Source of the DNA: Streptacidiphilus jeojiense
Lineage (GTDB): Bacteria; Actinomycetota; Actinomycetes; Streptomycetales; Streptomycetaceae
Direction: 5' to 3'
Assembly: GCF_000719095.1 (NCBI RefSeq)
Contig: NZ_JOEH01000038.1
Span: forward strand, 1 to 64,000
DNA length: 64,000 bases
Shown here: piece by piece, positions 17,141 through 26,394 of the stretch
How positions within the stretch are numbered: the stretch's first letter is position 1
Layout: every line of letters starts with the position of its first letter
The notes under the pieces: generated by a model
The model's database searches: none
Told to the model about the DNA's origin: nothing
What the model saw: only the letters and a program-made list of their open reading frames with translations
Position numbers and translations under genes: made by a program

Positions 17141-18223
17141 TCAGCCCGCGCGGGGCGCCGCGGCGGCGGTGCCGGCCCGCGTGATCTCGGTCGCTGGGAA
17201 CGGCGTCCGCTTGCTCTCGGTCAGCAGGCGGCGGTGGAAGTCTTCCAGGACCACGGCAGTCCGGGCATGTCGGTCGATGATCGCCGCGATCTCGGGCGGG
17301 ACGCCGTCAGGCCGCCGCCCGGCGATCCACTCATGGAGGAACGCCTCGTGTGCCGTCCCGCCGCGCACGGCCTCGGGAAGGTGGTAGTTCAGCAGATGGT
17401 TCGCGGTGTAGTGGTGATCGTAGGAGAGATGGTCCGCGAGGAACTCCGCCTCGGCCGCTGACAGTTCGAAGTCGGAGCTCAGGGCGAGCCCGAAGTCCGC
17501 GAAGTAGATCAGCCGACCGTCGGTCAGGATGTTGTGGAAGTGGGCGTCGAAGTGGACGAGCCCGCGTGAGCTCATGAACGCGGCGCCGCGGGCCAGGGCC
17601 TCCTCGACCCAGGGATACGGCGATCCGGCCCCGCCCTGCGGACCAGCGTCCCGGTGGTCGCTGAGCCATGCGGCGAGCGTGTGCGGAACGTGTTCCAGGA
17701 AGAGCACCAGGCTGGACGAGGACCGGCCGATGGCCTCCAGCCGCTCCCGTACCGCCGCTGAGCCCTCCCAGTGCGCCACGGCACCGTCGATGCCCCCGAA
17801 GGCGTCGGCGAACCCCTCGGGTGGGGAGTCGGGCAGAACCCGCCAGTGGTACATCAGCGGAAAGCCCTCGTACTGGTTCCCGACGACCCAGTCGGTGGTC
17901 ATGGTGTGCACGGCCAGCTCGCGCCAGGCCCCGAAGCCGGCCGAGCCCACTCCGTACTGGTAGAACATCGGCAGCCCGAAGAGGTTCGCCGTGGACCGCG
18001 CGTTCTCCGGCCTGGTCTCGATGTCCGTCAGCGGAATCCGCTTGATGAAGACCCGCACGCCGTCGATGTCCGCTTCCGCGGACCTGCCGCCGATGCCGAA
18101 CCCGAGCGGGCAGGCCGCCGCCACGACCTCACCGAGCCGACGATCACTCAGGAGGGACAGGCGGGTGGACACGGTCGAGCAGGCCGTGAGCCGCGCGGCG
18201 TGCCAGGGGTCTGGCTGGTGCAT
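17141..18223 (-). CDS. Kinase-fold protein (protein kinase/APH-like)
   Basis: 360 residues, start with GGGGAG 7 bases upstream. The kinase features are in order: a Gly-rich region and the Lys in VRVFIKRIPL (about 60), the catalytic loop HFDAHFHNIL (about 229, HxD...N) and the metal-binding YFADFGLALS (about 246). The Ser/Thr-kinase activation and substrate motifs are not recognisable, and there is no membrane segment. Similar proteins are widespread in Streptomyces as unnamed kinase-family members. The substrate may be protein or small molecule. It converges on the arginase remnant. Confidence 0.75.
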   Translation of the reverse strand: MHQPDPWHAARLTACSTVSTRLSLLSDRRLGEVVAAACPLGFGIGGRSAEADIDGVRVFIKRIPLTDIETRPENARSTANLFGLPMFYQYGVGSAGFGAWRELAVHTMTTDWVVGNQYEGFPLMYHWRVLPDSPPEGFADAFGGIDGAVAHWEGSAAVRERLEAIGRSSSSLVLFLEHVPHTLAAWLSDHRDAGPQGGAGSPYPWVEEALARGAAFMSSRGLVHFDAHFHNILTDGRLIYFADFGLALSSDFELSAAEAEFLADHLSYDHHYTANHLLNYHLPEAVRGGTAHEAFLHEWIAGRRPDGVPPEIAAIIDRHARTAVVLEDFHRRLLTESKRTPFPATEITRAGTAAAAPRAG

Positions 18224-18334
18224 CGACGGCTCCCCTGCCCCGATCCGGGGCGTCGGTGATCTCTGGACGGGCTCGACCCTATCCCCCGCAGCGACGCCCT
18301 TGTCCGGAGAGGTCCGTGCTGAGCCGGCGTCGCG

Positions 18335-19219
18335 TCAGATGCTGGACGGGGATGCCGTCGTCGGGGTGCTGTTCCAGCTGGCGAGCAGGTTCAGGGCGTC
18401 GGCGTCACGGCTGCCGGGGGCAACGCCGCAGACGATGAGGTACAGGCCCTCGTCGGCCGTGAGCTGCATGGTCTCGTAGTTGAAGGTCATATCGCCGACC
18501 AGGGGATGGGTGATGCGTTTGGCGCCGGCACGGTGACGGCGCACTTCGTGGCGGGCCCAGCGGCGGTCGAAGGTGTCGCCGCGGGTGGAGAGCTCGCCGA
18601 TGAGGTCGGACAGGGCCTTGTCGTGGGGGTTGCGGCCGACCTCGGCGCGCAGGGTGGCGACGTTCTGGTCCGCGACGGCGTCCCAGTCGGGGTAGAACTC
18701 GGGCGCGGCAGGGTCCAGGAAGGTGAAGCGGGCGGAGTTGACCGGGCGGGCCGGGCTGTCGAAGACCGGCGCGAACAGGGCGCGGGCCAGGGCGTTGCCG
18801 GCCAGCAGGTCCAGCCGGCCGTTGCGGATGTAGGCGGGGACGCCGGTCATGGCCTCCAGCATGGTCCACAGTTCCGGGCGCAGGGTGCGCCGGGCAGGGT
18901 GGCTCTGGGTGCGGGCCCGGGCGGTGGTGGCGTTGGCGGCGCGGACCAGGTCGAACAGGTGGGCGCGTTCGGCGTCGTCCAGCTGCAGCGCACCGGCGAT
19001 GGCGTCCAGGACGGCGTCGGTGGCGCCTCGGGCGTCGCCGCGCTCCAGACGGGTGTAGTAGGGCACGCTGACGCCGGCGAGCTGGGCGACCTCCTCGCGG
19101 CGCAGGCCCGGGACGCGTCGTGCTCCAGCCAGTGGGGAGGGGGTCAGGCCGGCCTGCTCGGGGGTGATCCGGGCGCGGCGGGAGGTGAGGAAGTCGCGGA
19201 TCTCGCTGCGTCGGTCCAT
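18335..19219 (-). CDS. XRE-type regulator with MmyB-like ligand domain
   Basis: 294 residues. The N-terminal HTH is of the RR-VPGLRREEVAQLAGVS type with PYYTRLERG (about 35-60), diagnostic of MmyB-like regulators. The remainder is the MmyB/PAS-like ligand domain (PAYIRNGRLDLLAGNALARAL, PARFTFLDP style, and the closing DADALNLLASW). It is divergent from an aldo/keto reductase operon. TAGTGT lies exactly 6 bases before the ATG (leaderless pattern), and an operator shared with a second MmyB-like gene lies 41 bp upstream. Autoregulation plus control of the reductases is the simplest model. Confidence 0.9.
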   Translation of the reverse strand: MDRRSEIRDFLTSRRARITPEQAGLTPSPLAGARRVPGLRREEVAQLAGVSVPYYTRLERGDARGATDAVLDAIAGALQLDDAERAHLFDLVRAANATTARARTQSHPARRTLRPELWTMLEAMTGVPAYIRNGRLDLLAGNALARALFAPVFDSPARPVNSARFTFLDPAAPEFYPDWDAVADQNVATLRAEVGRNPHDKALSDLIGELSTRGDTFDRRWARHEVRRHRAGAKRITHPLVGDMTFNYETMQLTADEGLYLIVCGVAPGSRDADALNLLASWNSTPTTASPSSI

Positions 19220-19225
19220 GCCCCG

Positions 19226-19231
19226 ACACTA
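19226..19231 (-). promoter_or_regulatory. -10 hexamer TAGTGT, leaderless spacing
   Basis: A TANNNT hexamer six bases before the MmyB-like ATG. The MmyB-type operator begins 30 bases further upstream, over the expected -35. Confidence 0.5.
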
Positions 19232-19260
19232 CGTCCGGGCACCTCGTGGGACACACGTAT

Positions 19261-19289
19261 GGGGGACCTTGTCAGGGTCCCTCTGGCGG
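19261..19289. promoter_or_regulatory. Putative MmyB-type operator, copy 1
   Basis: Reads GGGGGACCTTGTCAG then GGTCCCTCTGGCGG, a dyad with GGGAC and GTCCC arms. Its twin is at 38301-38328, in the same place relative to a second MmyB-like gene. 18 of the first 28 positions agree, including the trailing TGGCG. Confidence 0.55.
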
Positions 19290-19392
19290 CTCCGGTCGGA
19301 CCGTGGGCGGTGTTGTCTGGATAGCAGGCGGCTGCGAGGGTCGTCGTGCGGCCCGGGTGCCGGGTCCGAGACCGTCGGGGAGAGTGGAATCC

Positions 19393-19490
19393 ATGCGTTC
19401 AGCCCTGCTCCGCGAAGCCCTCACGGTCATCGTCCGCCCTGATCCGGGCGCCCCCATCCACCTCCCACTGACTGAAGGACGGGAATCCTC

Positions 19491-19494
<4 letters not shown>
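19393..19494 (+). CDS. Possible 33-codon leader ORF overlapping the first aldo/keto reductase
   Basis: ATG at 19393 follows a GGGGAGAG-like ribosome site and reads 33 residues to a TGA that overlaps the TTG start of the reductase as TTGA. That is the classic geometry of translational coupling. The peptide has no recognisable feature, so it could be regulatory or simply chance. Confidence 0.3.
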
Positions 19495-21387
<1,893 letters not shown>

Positions 21388-21509
21388 CCCATCCACCGGA
21401 GCCACTGGTTCGAGGAAGGGGACCATGGCGACGGGACGGACGCGGCGCGAGTTCCGCCGATGAGTTTCCGGCCGTTGGATCGTCCATCTCTCGAAGAAGG
21501 GAGCGCATC

Positions 21510-22115
21510 ATGCGCAAGATCATCGTTTGCACGTTCCTGACGCTCGACGGCGTCATGCAGGCACCGGGCGGTCCGGACGAGGACTCCGGGAGCGGCTTCA
21601 CCCACGGCGGCTGGCAGAGGCCGGTGTCCGACGACGAGGTGGGCGCGGCCATCGCCGGCTGGTACGAGCACTCCGACGCGATGCTGCTGGGCCGCAAGAC
21701 CTACGACATCTTCGCGTCGTACTGGCCGACCGCCGATCCCGGCAACCCGTTCACCGAAAAGATGAACAGCATGCACAAGTACGTGGCGTCCCGGACCCTG
21801 ACCTCGGTGGAGTGGCAGAACTCCACACTGCTGGAGGGCGACGTCGCCGATGCGGTACGCCGGCTGAAGTCGTCCGACGGCGGCGACATCAACGTCGTCG
21901 GCAGCGGCGACCTCGCCCAGACCCTGATGCGGCACGGACTCGTCGACGAGTACCGGCTGACCATCCACCCGGTGATCATCGGCAGCGGCAAGCGCCTGTT
22001 CGCCGACGGCACGATCCCCACCTCGCTGGAGCCGGTCAGCGTCTCCGTGACGAAGAACGGCACCGTCTGCGGCGTCTACCGGACGACCGGTGAGCCCAGC
22101 TACGACAGCTACTGA
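21510..22115 (+). CDS. DHFR-like (RibD C-terminal) reductase
   Basis: 201 residues. ATG at 21510 follows GAAGGGAG. The RibD_C/DHFR fold is shown by FLTLDGVMQAPGGPDED at the N-terminus, MLLGRKTYDIFASYWP (about 55), INVVGSGDLAQTLMRHGLVDEY (the NADPH-binding GSG block, about 130) and HPVIIGSGKRLF. These proteins bind NADPH and are a large family of mostly uncharacterised reductases distinct from essential FolA. It lies 122 bp behind the second AKR, in the same direction. Confidence 0.88.
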   Translation: MRKIIVCTFLTLDGVMQAPGGPDEDSGSGFTHGGWQRPVSDDEVGAAIAGWYEHSDAMLLGRKTYDIFASYWPTADPGNPFTEKMNSMHKYVASRTLTSVEWQNSTLLEGDVADAVRRLKSSDGGDINVVGSGDLAQTLMRHGLVDEYRLTIHPVIIGSGKRLFADGTIPTSLEPVSVSVTKNGTVCGVYRTTGEPSYDSY

Positions 22116-22149
22116 CAGACCTCGGACGGGCAGGGCTGACGGCCGGTCA

Positions 22150-22172
22150 GGCAGCGGGGTGGACCCGCTGCC
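22150..22172. terminator. Hairpin between DHFR-like gene and pyrE
   Basis: The arms GGCAGCGGG and CCCGCTGCC around a 5-base loop lie between two convergent genes. Confidence 0.7.
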
Positions 22173-22185
22173 GGGCGGCCGACGG

Positions 22186-22725
22186 TCAGCCGGCTGCGGC
22201 GGCGGTTCGCAGGTCCGCTGCGGTCAGTAGCGACAGCAGGCCGATGCCCTCCGCCGCGAGAGCATCAGCACCGCCCTGCTCGCGGTCGATCACGCACAGG
22301 GCCTCGGTCACGACGGCTCCGAGGCCGCGCAGATCGGCGGTCGACAGCACGATCTGTCCGCCGCTGGTCACCACGTCCTCGACCACCAGCACCCGGCGGC
22401 CGGCCACGTCGGCGCCCTCGGCCAGCCGGCACGTGCCGTACGGCTTCGCCTGCTTGCGCACGAACGCGCACGGCAGACCGGTGTGTCGGCCGAGCGCGGT
22501 CACCACCGGGATGCCGCCCATCTCCAGGCCGGCCAGCACCTCGGTCCCGGACGGCACGAGCGGGGCCATCTGCCGGGCGATCTCGTCCAGCAGCACGGGA
22601 TCGCCCTCGAACCGGTACTTGTCGAAGTACTCGGTGGCAGTGCGTCCGGACCGGAGCGTGAACTGCCCGGTCAGATGGGAGGCGGTGTGGATACGGCGAG
22701 CGAGATCGAGACTGGTCACAGGCAT
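22186..22725 (-). CDS. pyrE: Orotate phosphoribosyltransferase
   Basis: 179 residues, the usual length for actinomycete PyrE (about 180). It joins orotate and PRPP to give orotidine 5'-phosphate in pyrimidine synthesis. The PRPP-binding motif VLVVEDVVTSGGQ is intact (about 111-123), as are LEMGGIPVVTALG and the Lys-containing FVRKQAKPYGTCRL flexible loop. It is the only clear core-metabolism gene in this part of the window and stands alone between convergent and divergent neighbours. Confidence 0.93.
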   Translation of the reverse strand: MPVTSLDLARRIHTASHLTGQFTLRSGRTATEYFDKYRFEGDPVLLDEIARQMAPLVPSGTEVLAGLEMGGIPVVTALGRHTGLPCAFVRKQAKPYGTCRLAEGADVAGRRVLVVEDVVTSGGQIVLSTADLRGLGAVVTEALCVIDREQGGADALAAEGIGLLSLLTAADLRTAAAAG

Positions 22726-22814
22726 CCACTCTGGCAGACGGCTGGCTCAGCCGGCACACCCGACACCGACGGCCCTCGCGCACCGGGGCCCAGCGGCGGC
22801 CGTCGACGTACGGC

Positions 22815-22832
22815 GTCTACATTGATGTAGAC
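22815..22832. promoter_or_regulatory. 18-bp palindromic operator, regulator unknown
   Basis: GTCTACAT-TG-ATGTAGAC, two perfect 8-base arms. It is AT-rich and sits between pyrE and the small divergent gene at 22905, followed by ATACAGTAC. The TACA...TGTA core recalls BlaI/CopY-family operators, but no such regulator lies nearby. Confidence 0.55.
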
Positions 22833-22904
22833 ATACAGTACAGGCGATCACCGCTGGACAGTCGTCCAGGGGCGATCTCAACGAACGACTCCCAGAGGTG
22901 CACA

Positions 22905-23207
22905 GTGGACCATCCGTCGTTGGTCGACGAAGTCGGCACGGTCCTCTCGCGGGCCGGATTCCGGACGGCCGTACCGGCGGCACCCGAAGGGCTGGAGCTG
23001 AGCGACGAACACGGCGCCGTCGTCGTCACCTGGCACACGCAGGACGAAGCGACATCCGGACCCGATCGTGTGCAACCGCCCCCGTTGACGCGCGGGGAGG
23101 TGGTCGCACTGGCTCTGGTCAGACTGCTCTCCCAGGCCGGATTCGCGTGCGAGCTCCGCAGCGGCAGCAGGCTGATCGTCCACGGCCGCCCGGCGCCAGC
23201 GTCCTGA
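22905..23207 (+). CDS. Small conserved-type hypothetical protein
   Basis: 100 residues from a GTG with AGAGG upstream. I do not recognise a family. The sequence is regular and protein-like (LVDEVGTVLSRAGFRT, LELSDEHGAVVVTWHTQ, ALALVRLLSQAGFACELRSG), with an alpha-beta-alpha-beta pattern suggesting a small repeat or ferredoxin-like fold. There is no signal or membrane segment. A strong palindrome 73 bp upstream may regulate it. Confidence 0.55.
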   Translation: MDHPSLVDEVGTVLSRAGFRTAVPAAPEGLELSDEHGAVVVTWHTQDEATSGPDRVQPPPLTRGEVVALALVRLLSQAGFACELRSGSRLIVHGRPAPAS

Positions 23208-23251
23208 CAAATCCGTTGACCCCCGGACAGGGCATGCCGCATGCTCGCGCG

Positions 23252-23773
23252 ATGACTTCATGGACGGCACCTGACATCGAACGGCACGAGGGTCCCAGCA
23301 ACAGCGCAGAACACCAGGCGCTGCAGGAATTCCTCCAATTCCACCGCGACACGCTGCTGTTCAAGTGCGCCGGACTGACCGGCGCGCAGCTGCTGGTCAA
23401 GTCGGTGCCGACGTCGCAGCTCACCCTGCTCGGGCTGGTCCGCCACCTGGCCGAGGTCGAGCGCTGGTGGTTCCGCCGCTGCTTCGGCCAGGACAAGGAA
23501 CTCGGCGACCTGTACTGCACCGAGGAGTACCGGGACGGTGACTTCGACCTCGCGGTGCCCGAGAACGCCGAGGCGGACTTCGCAACCTACCGCCGCGAGG
23601 TCGAGCTGGCCGACGCCGTCGCGGCGGGCCGTTCCCTGGACGACACGTTCACCGGCCGCGACAAGGAGTACACGCTGCGCTGGGTCTACCTGCACATGAT
23701 CGAGGAGTACGCCCGCCACAACGGCCACGCCGATCTGCTCCGCGAGGCCATCGACGGCAGCACCGGCGAGTAG
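23252..23773 (+). CDS. DinB-fold protein (DUF664 type)
   Basis: 173 residues from ATG at 23252. The four-helix DinB bundle and its metal-binding histidines are visible: LVRHLAEVERWWFRRCF (about 65) and EYARHNGHADLLREAIDG near the C-terminus. DUF664 members include mycothiol- or bacillithiol-dependent S-transferases and uncharacterised stress proteins. A second member lies 1.1 kb downstream and shares the EYARHxGHADLLREAxDG block, so both are likely paralogues sharing a WYL regulator between them. Confidence 0.88.
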   Translation: MTSWTAPDIERHEGPSNSAEHQALQEFLQFHRDTLLFKCAGLTGAQLLVKSVPTSQLTLLGLVRHLAEVERWWFRRCFGQDKELGDLYCTEEYRDGDFDLAVPENAEADFATYRREVELADAVAAGRSLDDTFTGRDKEYTLRWVYLHMIEEYARHNGHADLLREAIDGSTGE

Positions 23774-23778
23774 CCCGG

Positions 23779-23799
23779 CCGCGGTCTCCCCCACCGCGG
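23779..23799. terminator. Hairpin after the first DinB-family gene
   Basis: CCGCGGT and ACCGCGG around a 7-base loop, between convergent genes. It is followed by degenerate repeats of CCGAAGCCC/CGAGGCTCC up to about 23850. Confidence 0.5.
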
Positions 23800-23839
23800 C
23801 TCCGAAGCCCAGGACCCCGAAGCCCGAGGCTCCGAGGCG

Positions 23840-24832
23840 CTAGGCTCCGGAGCCCTGGGAGCGCGGGTCCTCGGCCGCGGCCTCGGCCGCATCGAGCAGG
23901 CGCCGGCCCAGCATGCCCGCGGTGTGGCGCAGTTCGGCACCGCCGACGATCCGGAACGGCACGGGCACTGCGGCGAGCTGCTCCGCGTACCACCAGGGGT
24001 TGCTGGTCGTCCCGATCAGTCGGCAGGTCGCGGCGTCCACCGGCTCGATGCGCCCCAGGGTCCGCGGGACGCACGTCGCCACCGCATCGGCCGCCGCTTC
24101 GATGACCACCTCGGCGGAGTACTCCCAGCCGCTGGCGAGATGCTCTTCGAGCACGGCGACCGGATCGAGCCCGGCGGGCGCCTCGAACCGCTCGGCCAGC
24201 ACCTCGACGCCGCGCACCCGGTCGATCCGGTAGGCCCGGCGGCCGTTCGAGCTGTGCGACCAGCACAGCAGGTACCACCGGCCGTGGCGCACGACGACAG
24301 CCCACGGATCGACCTCGAAGTCCCGCTCCGACCCGGCCTCGGTGCGGTACCCGAGGCGCACCCGTCTGCACTCCGAACAGGCCTGCACCAGCTCGGTCGT
24401 GGTCTGCGGGTCGGGGCGGGCCGCACCCCGATCGGGAACCGGGGCGATGGCCCGGCGGACGGCCTCCGCCTGGGCGGCGACCGGCTGCGGCAGCGCCCGC
24501 ACGATCTTGCCCAGCGCGCTGCCGACCGGGCTCGTCGTGTCGTTCGCGTCGTGGTGGCCGTCGAGGACGGCCATGACCAGGCACAGCGCCTCGGTCGCAG
24601 TGAACGTCAGCGGGGGCAGCCGCAGCCCGCGGCCGACGCGGTAGCCGCCGTACGGTCCGCGGACCGACTCCATCGGTATGCCCGCCTCGCGCAGGATGCC
24701 GACGTACCGCCGGGCGGCTCGCTCCGAGACACCCAGCTTCTCGGCGAGCCGGTCGGCGGTGATACCCGGGCTGGCCTGGACGAGCTCGAGCGTCATCAGC
24801 GCCCGCGCGGTGGGGCTGGCGTCAGACTCCAC
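23840..24832 (-). CDS. HTH-WYL transcription regulator (DeoR-like)
   Basis: 330 residues from a GTG with a GGGGGA ribosome site. The N-terminal winged helix (ITADRLAEKLGVSERAARRYVGILREAGIPMES) and RGPYGGYRVGRGLRLPPLTFTATEAL are typical of WYL regulators. The WYL domain itself is present (VRLGYRTEAGSERDFEVDPWAVVVRHGRWYLLCWSHS, about 160-195), followed by the WCX region. It lies between and divergent from a DinB-family gene, a frequent partnership in streptomycetes. The WYL domain binds nucleic acid or nucleotide-like ligands. Confidence 0.9.
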   Translation of the reverse strand: MESDASPTARALMTLELVQASPGITADRLAEKLGVSERAARRYVGILREAGIPMESVRGPYGGYRVGRGLRLPPLTFTATEALCLVMAVLDGHHDANDTTSPVGSALGKIVRALPQPVAAQAEAVRRAIAPVPDRGAARPDPQTTTELVQACSECRRVRLGYRTEAGSERDFEVDPWAVVVRHGRWYLLCWSHSSNGRRAYRIDRVRGVEVLAERFEAPAGLDPVAVLEEHLASGWEYSAEVVIEAAADAVATCVPRTLGRIEPVDAATCRLIGTTSNPWWYAEQLAAVPVPFRIVGGAELRHTAGMLGRRLLDAAEAAAEDPRSQGSGA

Positions 24833-24897
24833 AGGGCGTCCCCCTTCCCGCCGATTCCGGACGCGGATTGTCCGGAACCGAGCCTAACGTGATGCCC

Positions 24898-25482
24898 ATG
24901 ACCGACGACACCGTCCGGAACACCACTGTCCTGAACACCACCGTCCACGAGCCGTCAGCGACGGCCGGCGAGGCCGAGATGCTGATGTTCGCACTCGACC
25001 GCTCGCGCGCCCAGTTCGCCTGGAAGTGCGGCGGCCTGGACGCGGCCGACCTGCACCGGCCGCATCCGCCGTCCACGCTGACCCTCGCCGGCCTGCTCAA
25101 GCACATGGCCCTGGTCGAGGAGCTGTTCACCATCGATTTCACCGGAGAGGCGCCCGGGCCGCCGCTGGACGCCCCCGAAGCCAGGACCGACCCGGACTGG
25201 GTGTGGCGCTCCGCGGCCGACGACACCCCCGAGTACCTGTACAGCCTGTGGCGCCACGCCACCGAGCACTCGCAGTCCGCGATGGCCAAGGCACTCGCCG
25301 ACGGCGGGCTGGACCAGCCGGCGAAGCACCGGACCTACGACGACGGCACCGCACCCAACCTCCGACGCCTGGTCGTCGACCTGCACGACGAGTACGCCCG
25401 GCACGTCGGCCACGCCGATCTGCTCCGCGAGGCCGTCGACGGACTCGTCGGCGAGGACCCGCCGCAGAGCCCCGCAAGCTAG
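24898..25482 (+). CDS. DinB-fold protein (DUF664 type), second copy
   Basis: 194 residues; ATG at 24898 (or 24892). The family histidines are present in LLKHMALVEELF (about 67) and EYARHVGHADLLREAVDG (about 168). An acidic, Thr-rich N-terminal tail precedes the fold. A TAACGT hexamer 7 bases before the ATG and the absence of a ribosome site suggest a leaderless or nearly leaderless message. Divergent from the WYL regulator; a paralogue of the gene at 23252. Confidence 0.85.
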   Translation: MTDDTVRNTTVLNTTVHEPSATAGEAEMLMFALDRSRAQFAWKCGGLDAADLHRPHPPSTLTLAGLLKHMALVEELFTIDFTGEAPGPPLDAPEARTDPDWVWRSAADDTPEYLYSLWRHATEHSQSAMAKALADGGLDQPAKHRTYDDGTAPNLRRLVVDLHDEYARHVGHADLLREAVDGLVGEDPPQSPAS

Positions 25483-25508
25483 GGCCGGCCGGCCGCGGCC
25501 GCTCGGCC

Positions 25509-25862
25509 TCAGTCGCGGGTGACGCTCACTCCCCCGAGCAGGCCCCAGGCGTCGATCCGGACGGTCGGGCCGCCGGGCCGGCTCGGGCCGTCGTCCTTCA
25601 CCCCGCCCAGGCGGATGCCGTGCACCTCCACCCGCACGTCCGCTCGGACCTTGAGGCTGACGCCGCCGATCAGGCTCAGCTTGGTGATGCGCAGTTCAGC
25701 ACCGTCGGGGATGTCGATGTCGGTCAGGTCGACATCGGCTCCCCCGATGAGCGAGGCGGTCAGCGTGCGCTCGTGCAGGGTCTCGCCCGTGAGCCGGTGA
25801 CCACCGATCAGACTCACCTTGACATCGGTCTTCTGTGGACCGGCCTTGCCTGTATCAGTCAT
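25509..25862 (-). CDS. Short LiaF-like beta-repeat protein
   Basis: 117 residues made of beta strands with the recurring hydrophobic turn SLIGG (KVSLIGGHRL, TASLIGGADV, LSLIGGVSL, GLLGGVSV). This is the pattern of the LiaF C-terminal / DUF2154-type cell-envelope-response proteins, here without their usual membrane helices. The position of TAGCTT six bases before the ATG suggests a leaderless transcript. A role in envelope stress is inferred only from the family. Confidence 0.7.
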   Translation of the reverse strand: MTDTGKAGPQKTDVKVSLIGGHRLTGETLHERTLTASLIGGADVDLTDIDIPDGAELRITKLSLIGGVSLKVRADVRVEVHGIRLGGVKDDGPSRPGGPTVRIDAWGLLGGVSVTRD

Positions 25863-25868
25863 GGGAAG

Positions 25869-25874
25869 AAGCTA
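25869..25874 (-). promoter_or_regulatory. -10 hexamer TAGCTT, leaderless spacing
   Basis: A TANNNT hexamer exactly six bases before the ATG of the LiaF-like gene, with no ribosome site. Confidence 0.4.
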
Positions 25875-25932
25875 AGGCTCCAGCCGCCCCTCCTCCCAGT
25901 GCCCGGCGCACACGCCTTTCCCATGACAGCTG

Positions 25933-26310
25933 TCACCGGTCTCGTCCGGCGACGTCCTGGGTGAGGTTCACCGGGTTGCCGTCCGGGTCCAGGATGTGGG
26001 CGACGCGCTGTCCCCACGGCATGTCGTTGGGGCCGCCGTTGACCGAGCCGCCCAGGGCCTCCACCCGGCCGAGCGTCTCGTCGACGTCGTCGACGGCGAT
26101 GCTGAGCAGGATCCGCGGTGCCGCCGCGGCCTCCGGGGTCTCCTCCTTGGCCACCAGTCCGAGGTCGGTGTCGCCGATGCGCAGGCCGAGATAGAAGGCC
26201 GGGCCCTCCGCCGGCACCCGGAAGATCTCCTCGGCGCCGAACAACTTCGTGTAGAAGCCGAGCAGAACGTCGTGGTGGGCAGTCAGGATCACGGGCTGGA
26301 TGGTGGACAT
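25933..26310 (-). CDS. VOC-superfamily (glyoxalase/bleomycin-resistance fold) protein
   Basis: 125 residues from ATG at 26310 with AGGAG upstream; an ATG 20 codons earlier has none. The paired beta-alpha-beta-beta-beta modules are clear: QPVILTAHHDVLLGFYTKLFGAEE, then ILLSIAVDDVDETLGRVEALGG and RVAHILDPDGNPVNL, where the last carries the usual DPDGNxxxL signature. The role could be metal-dependent lyase, dioxygenase or ligand sequestration. It lies just downstream of the ECF sigma gene, in the same direction and 84 bp away. Confidence 0.82.
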   Translation of the reverse strand: MSTIQPVILTAHHDVLLGFYTKLFGAEEIFRVPAEGPAFYLGLRIGDTDLGLVAKEETPEAAAAPRILLSIAVDDVDETLGRVEALGGSVNGGPNDMPWGQRVAHILDPDGNPVNLTQDVAGRDR

Positions 26311-26394
26311 GGCGCTCCTGTCGCGGACGGTCGAGTCGTGGGGTGGACCGCTCAAGGGCGGTGAACTCATCGGCAGGGCCGCACCGGAACAATC

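Noticed and set aside
23790..23860. Degenerate CCGAAGCCC/CGAGGCTCC repeats as a possible repeat array
   Set aside because: Only a few imperfect copies partly inside the WYL coding end; not a CRISPR or an iteron set.
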